This document shows, one piece after another, positions 7,223-9,598 of a DNA stretch of 9,598 nt. The DNA is from Clostridia bacterium. Its GTDB lineage: Bacteria > Bacillota > Clostridia > Christensenellales > UBA1242. Every line of letters begins with the position of its first letter. The stretch's first letter is position 1. The position numbers and the translations under genes are program-made. The DNA is taken from positions 1-9,598 of the forward strand of contig JAEETG010000120.1 of the NCBI GenBank assembly GCA_016290255.1, read 5' to 3'. The notes under the pieces are model-generated. The model was not told the origin of the DNA. It made no database searches and worked only from the letters and a program-made list of their open reading frames with translations.

Positions 7223-8302
7223 TTAATCAATTTTCTTTTGATAATAATTTCCCGCCATTCTTACTATTAAACCACGAATTTCCATTCTTGTCAACAAACT
7301 ATTCAAAGTTTTTAAATCTAACCCTGTTTTTTCAACCAAAAGAGAATAATGCTGTGCTTCATCTTCCAAAAGGCCTAAAATGAGCTGTTCGTTCATGTCT
7401 AACTGAACCATTTTGTCTTGTTTTTTGTTTTGGAGCAAAAACCCAGGAAAGTCCTTTATGACGTCGTTTGGCTCAGTTACGCAGCACCCTTGAAAGCACT
7501 TTATGAGCCTGTTTGTTCCAACACTTTTTGAACTGCTAACTGGCCCTGGAATTGCAAAAATGTGCCTGCCATAGTCGTTTGCGAACTCAACTGTGTGAAG
7601 AGAGCCACTTTTTTCTCCTGCTTCTGGAACCAAAACACCCAAAGAAAGCCCAGCAATTATTCTGTTACGCTGAACAAAGCCATAGCGTGGAAGTTCTGTT
7701 GGAAGTGTTTCGCAAATCAAAAGCCCACCCTTTTTCACAATTTCATCGGCAAGTTCTTTGTGAATTGCTGGATAGACATCATGAATCTTGCCAGCAAGAA
7801 CAGCAATTGTTTTTCCTCCACACCTTATGCACTCTTTTTGCGCAATGCCATCGATTCCTTCAGCAAGGCCACTAACAATCACAAATCCAGCTTCGGTTAA
7901 AGCACGTGAAAAGATTTTTGTTTGCTCTCTTCCATAGTTTGTGCAAGAACGGGCTCCAACAATTGCGATTGCATCACTATTTAACAAACTTATGTCACCA
8001 ATATAATATAGAACTGTTGGTGGGTCAAAAATTTCTTTTAGCCTTTTTGAATATCTTCCATCTTCTATTGTTATATAGTTCACACCAATCTTTTGAAGCC
8101 CAAATTTGAAATCTTGAAGTTTGTTTGAATTTATGATATTTGTGATTGCGTCAATTGCACTCTTGCCCAAAACAGTTTCCAAAATGTGTGGACGAGAAAA
8201 GCTCATCCAAACATTTTCTGATGAGCCAAATTTTTGAACAAGTTCAAGTTGCTTTTTGCTGGAAATGCCAGCAAGCGACATTGTTAAGTATGCGTCTTCC
8301 AA
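7223..8302 (-). CDS. dprA: DNA-processing protein DprA (Smf)
   Basis: The family binds incoming single-stranded DNA and loads RecA during natural transformation; it is also widespread in bacteria not known to be competent. With the TTG start at 8302-8300 it has 359 residues, the usual size. The N-terminal helical region (about 1-60) is followed by the DprA Rossmann domain: AIVGARSCTNYG (113-124), VSGLAEGID (143-151), VYPAIHKEL in the loop near 180, FVQRNRIIAGLS (209-220) and FAIPGPV near 250. A winged-helix domain with HYSLLVEKTGL lies at about 304-356. The reading frame stays open to TTG 8317, adjacent to the comM stop, but that TTG has no ribosome binding site; TTG 8302 has GGGGGA 7 bases upstream and gives the family-like start MEDAYL. 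An ATG at 8281 would cut into the first helix. It stands between yifB/comM and topA, as in many Firmicutes. Confidence 0.93.
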   Translation of the reverse strand: MEDAYLTMSLAGISSKKQLELVQKFGSSENVWMSFSRPHILETVLGKSAIDAITNIINSNKLQDFKFGLQKIGVNYITIEDGRYSKRLKEIFDPPTVLYYIGDISLLNSDAIAIVGARSCTNYGREQTKIFSRALTEAGFVIVSGLAEGIDGIAQKECIRCGGKTIAVLAGKIHDVYPAIHKELADEIVKKGGLLICETLPTELPRYGFVQRNRIIAGLSLGVLVPEAGEKSGSLHTVEFANDYGRHIFAIPGPVSSSKSVGTNRLIKCFQGCCVTEPNDVIKDFPGFLLQNKKQDKMVQLDMNEQLILGLLEDEAQHYSLLVEKTGLDLKTLNSLLTRMEIRGLIVRMAGNYYQKKID

Positions 8303-8309
8303 GAGATGA

Positions 8310-8315
8310 TCCCCC
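8310..8315 (-). promoter_or_regulatory. Ribosome binding site that decides the dprA start
   Basis: GGGGGA on the minus strand, right after the comM stop codon. It can pair with the CCUCC of 16S rRNA with one G-U pair and stands 7 bases before TTG 8302. The alternative TTG at 8317 overlaps the upstream side of this site and has only T/A-rich sequence before it. Confidence 0.5.
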
Positions 8316-8317
8316 AA

Positions 8318-9598
8318 TTAAAATGAATATTTTTTGTCTAGTGTTCTATAGCTTATTGCTTCAGCAAGTTGTTCAAGTTTTATGTTTTCGCTGCCATCTA
8401 GGTCGGCAATTGTTCTGGCAACTTTCAAAATTCTTGTGTAAGCCCTTGCACTGAGTTTTAGATTTTCGAAAGCGTTTTTCATGAGGTTTTCACTTTCCTC
8501 ATCTAAAACGCAGTATTTCCTCATTTCTGCGTTTGTCATTTTGGCATTGCAGAAATGATTTGTGTTTTTATATCTCTCAAGTTGGATTTTTCTTGCCTTG
8601 TTCACCCTTTCTTTGATGCTTGCACTCTTTTCTTCCAAATCTGAATTTGATTTCAGTGAGGAATAGTTCACATCATCAACATCAATGTGAAGATCAATTC
8701 TATCCAAAAGTGGGCCACTTATTTTGCTTAGATATTTTCTTATCATGCTTTCGGTGCACTTACACTCTCTTTTTGTGCTGCCATAGTTTCCACAAGGGCA
8801 AGGGTTCATGCTGGCAATCATCATAAAGCTTGCGGGATATTCCACAGTTTGTGCGTTTCTGGCAACTGTTATCACACCATCTTCAAGAGGTTGCCTTAGC
8901 GTTTCGATTGTGTGCCTGTTATATTCTGGAAGTTCATCCAAAAATAGTATTCCATTGTGAGCCAAACTGATTTCACCAGGTTTGGCGTTTCTTCCACCAC
9001 CACAAAGAGCCACAACTGTTGTTGTGTGGTGTGGGGACCTAAATGGCCTTTGCCAAATGATTCCAACATTTGGATCTAGTGTTCCAGCAATGCTGTGAAT
9101 TTTTGTAACTTCCAACGCTTCATCAAAAGTGAGGTCTGGCATAATTGAAGAAACTGAACGAGCAAGCATTGTTTTCCCTGCGCCAGGCGGTCCAATCATC
9201 AAAGCATTATGTCCGCCAGCAGCCGCTATTTCCATTGCTCTTTTGGCTTGATACTGCCCTTTGATGTAACAAAAGTCGTTTGGAAGTATCCCATCTTTTT
9301 TGATTGTTTCAAACTTTTTCTTTTCAATCGGCTCTAAGACAAGTTCCCCATTTAGGAACAAAACAAGTTCTTTTAGGGTTGAAACTCCAAAAACATCAAT
9401 TCCATCAATAAAACTTGCTTCGTTTGCGTTTTCTTTTGGAACAACAATTTTTTTGTGACCCAAACTTCTTGCTGTGATTAGCGCTGGCAAAACTCCATTG
9501 ATTTTTCGGATTGAACCATCTAAAGATAGTTCCCCCAAAAAAGAATAGTCATTTAAGTTCATGCAAACAATTTCTTCTGTGCAGCAAAGAAGAGCAAC
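8318..9598 (-). CDS. comM: YifB/ComM family AAA+ ATPase (Mg-chelatase-like), 5' end outside window
   Basis: 426 residues are visible. The frame stays open to position 9598, so the first ATG in view (9562) is internal; about 85 N-terminal residues should lie upstream, by comparison with the usual 500-510. In visible numbering the protein has the end of the N-terminal ChlI-type domain (DYSFLGELSLDGSIR, 17-31), Walker A GPPGAGKT (136-143), the family signature FRSPHHT (186-192), Walker B GILFLDE (216-222), a CPCGNYG...CKC cysteine cluster (267-281), LLDRIDLHID (297-306) and a C-terminal helical Mg-chelatase domain with RAYTRILKVARTIADL. In Gram-negative bacteria ComM is a helicase that helps branch migration during transformation; in Firmicutes the protein is usually called YifB and its role is less clear. 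The subunit of true Mg-chelatase is excluded by the cysteine cluster and the flanking dprA. Confidence 0.94.
   Translation of the reverse strand, partial: VALLCCTEEIVCMNLNDYSFLGELSLDGSIRKINGVLPALITARSLGHKKIVVPKENANEASFIDGIDVFGVSTLKELVLFLNGELVLEPIEKKKFETIKKDGILPNDFCYIKGQYQAKRAMEIAAAGGHNALMIGPPGAGKTMLARSVSSIMPDLTFDEALEVTKIHSIAGTLDPNVGIIWQRPFRSPHHTTTVVALCGGGRNAKPGEISLAHNGILFLDELPEYNRHTIETLRQPLEDGVITVARNAQTVEYPASFMMIASMNPCPCGNYGSTKRECKCTESMIRKYLSKISGPLLDRIDLHIDVDDVNYSSLKSNSDLEEKSASIKERVNKARKIQLERYKNTNHFCNAKMTNAEMRKYCVLDEESENLMKNAFENLKLSARAYTRILKVARTIADLDGSENIKLEQLAEAISYRTLDKKYSF

Noticed and set aside
7552..7900. Two overlapping plus-strand ORFs of 107 and 112 codons antisense to dprA
   Set aside because: They overlap each other in different frames and lie over the conserved DprA Rossmann domain; neither resembles a known protein.
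397..9562. Possible recoding of TGA, since no gene here stops with TGA
   Set aside because: Eight stops are too few to judge, the frames are full length without in-frame TGA, and Trp is encoded by TGG, for example in the thioredoxin active site. The standard code is sufficient.
9527..9562. ATG at 9562 as the start of yifB/comM
   Set aside because: The frame continues in a family-like way (VALLCCTEEIV) to the window edge, and the conserved LGELSLDG motif normally lies about 100 residues from the true start.
1..9598. Mobile element, CRISPR, defence or other novel system
   Set aside because: All coding sequence is accounted for by recognisable housekeeping genes; the only gap over 30 bases is 286-396, and I saw no long direct repeats, transposase, integrase or tRNA.

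Overview
The window is a housekeeping region of a low-GC, Gram-positive-type bacterium, most likely Bacillota and probably a clostridial lineage. The evidence is the block dprA-topA-trmFO-hslV-hslU, the folate-dependent tRNA methyltransferase TrmFO, the AT-rich DNA and the strong GGAGG-type ribosome binding sites. I cannot name the species. The standard genetic code fits: Trp is TGG, and all eight visible stops are TAA (6) or TAG (2).

Every gene lies on the minus strand, so transcription runs from position 9598 toward 1. Eight genes form one tight array: yifB/comM (5' end outside the window), dprA, topA, trmFO, hslV, hslU, hisS and trxA. Gaps are 0-26 bases, with two overlaps (13 bp trmFO/hslV, 1 bp hslV/hslU). 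I see no terminator inside the array. It ends at an intrinsic terminator (405-381) whose stem starts in the last codons of trxA. A separate unit then begins with its own promoter (350-322), a palindrome over the -10 region (327-310), and the first 95 codons of a NifS/IscS cysteine desulfurase that runs off the left edge.

By function, the array starts with DNA genes: YifB/ComM AAA+ ATPase, DprA single-strand DNA/RecA loader and topoisomerase I. It then has a tRNA modification enzyme (TrmFO), the HslUV (ClpYQ) ATP-dependent protease, histidyl-tRNA synthetase and thioredoxin. Compared with the Bacillus arrangement as I recall it, xerC is absent between trmFO and hslV, and codY does not follow hslU; hisS and trxA occupy that place.

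I found no mobile element, CRISPR array, RNA gene, defence system or convincing new system. No gene-free stretch exceeds about 110 bases. The points worth a second look are the operator-like palindrome on the cysteine desulfurase promoter, a divergent HslV with a short propeptide, an unusual first TOPRIM motif in TopA, an eight-cysteine insertion domain in HisRS, and non-ATG starts of dprA and trmFO.
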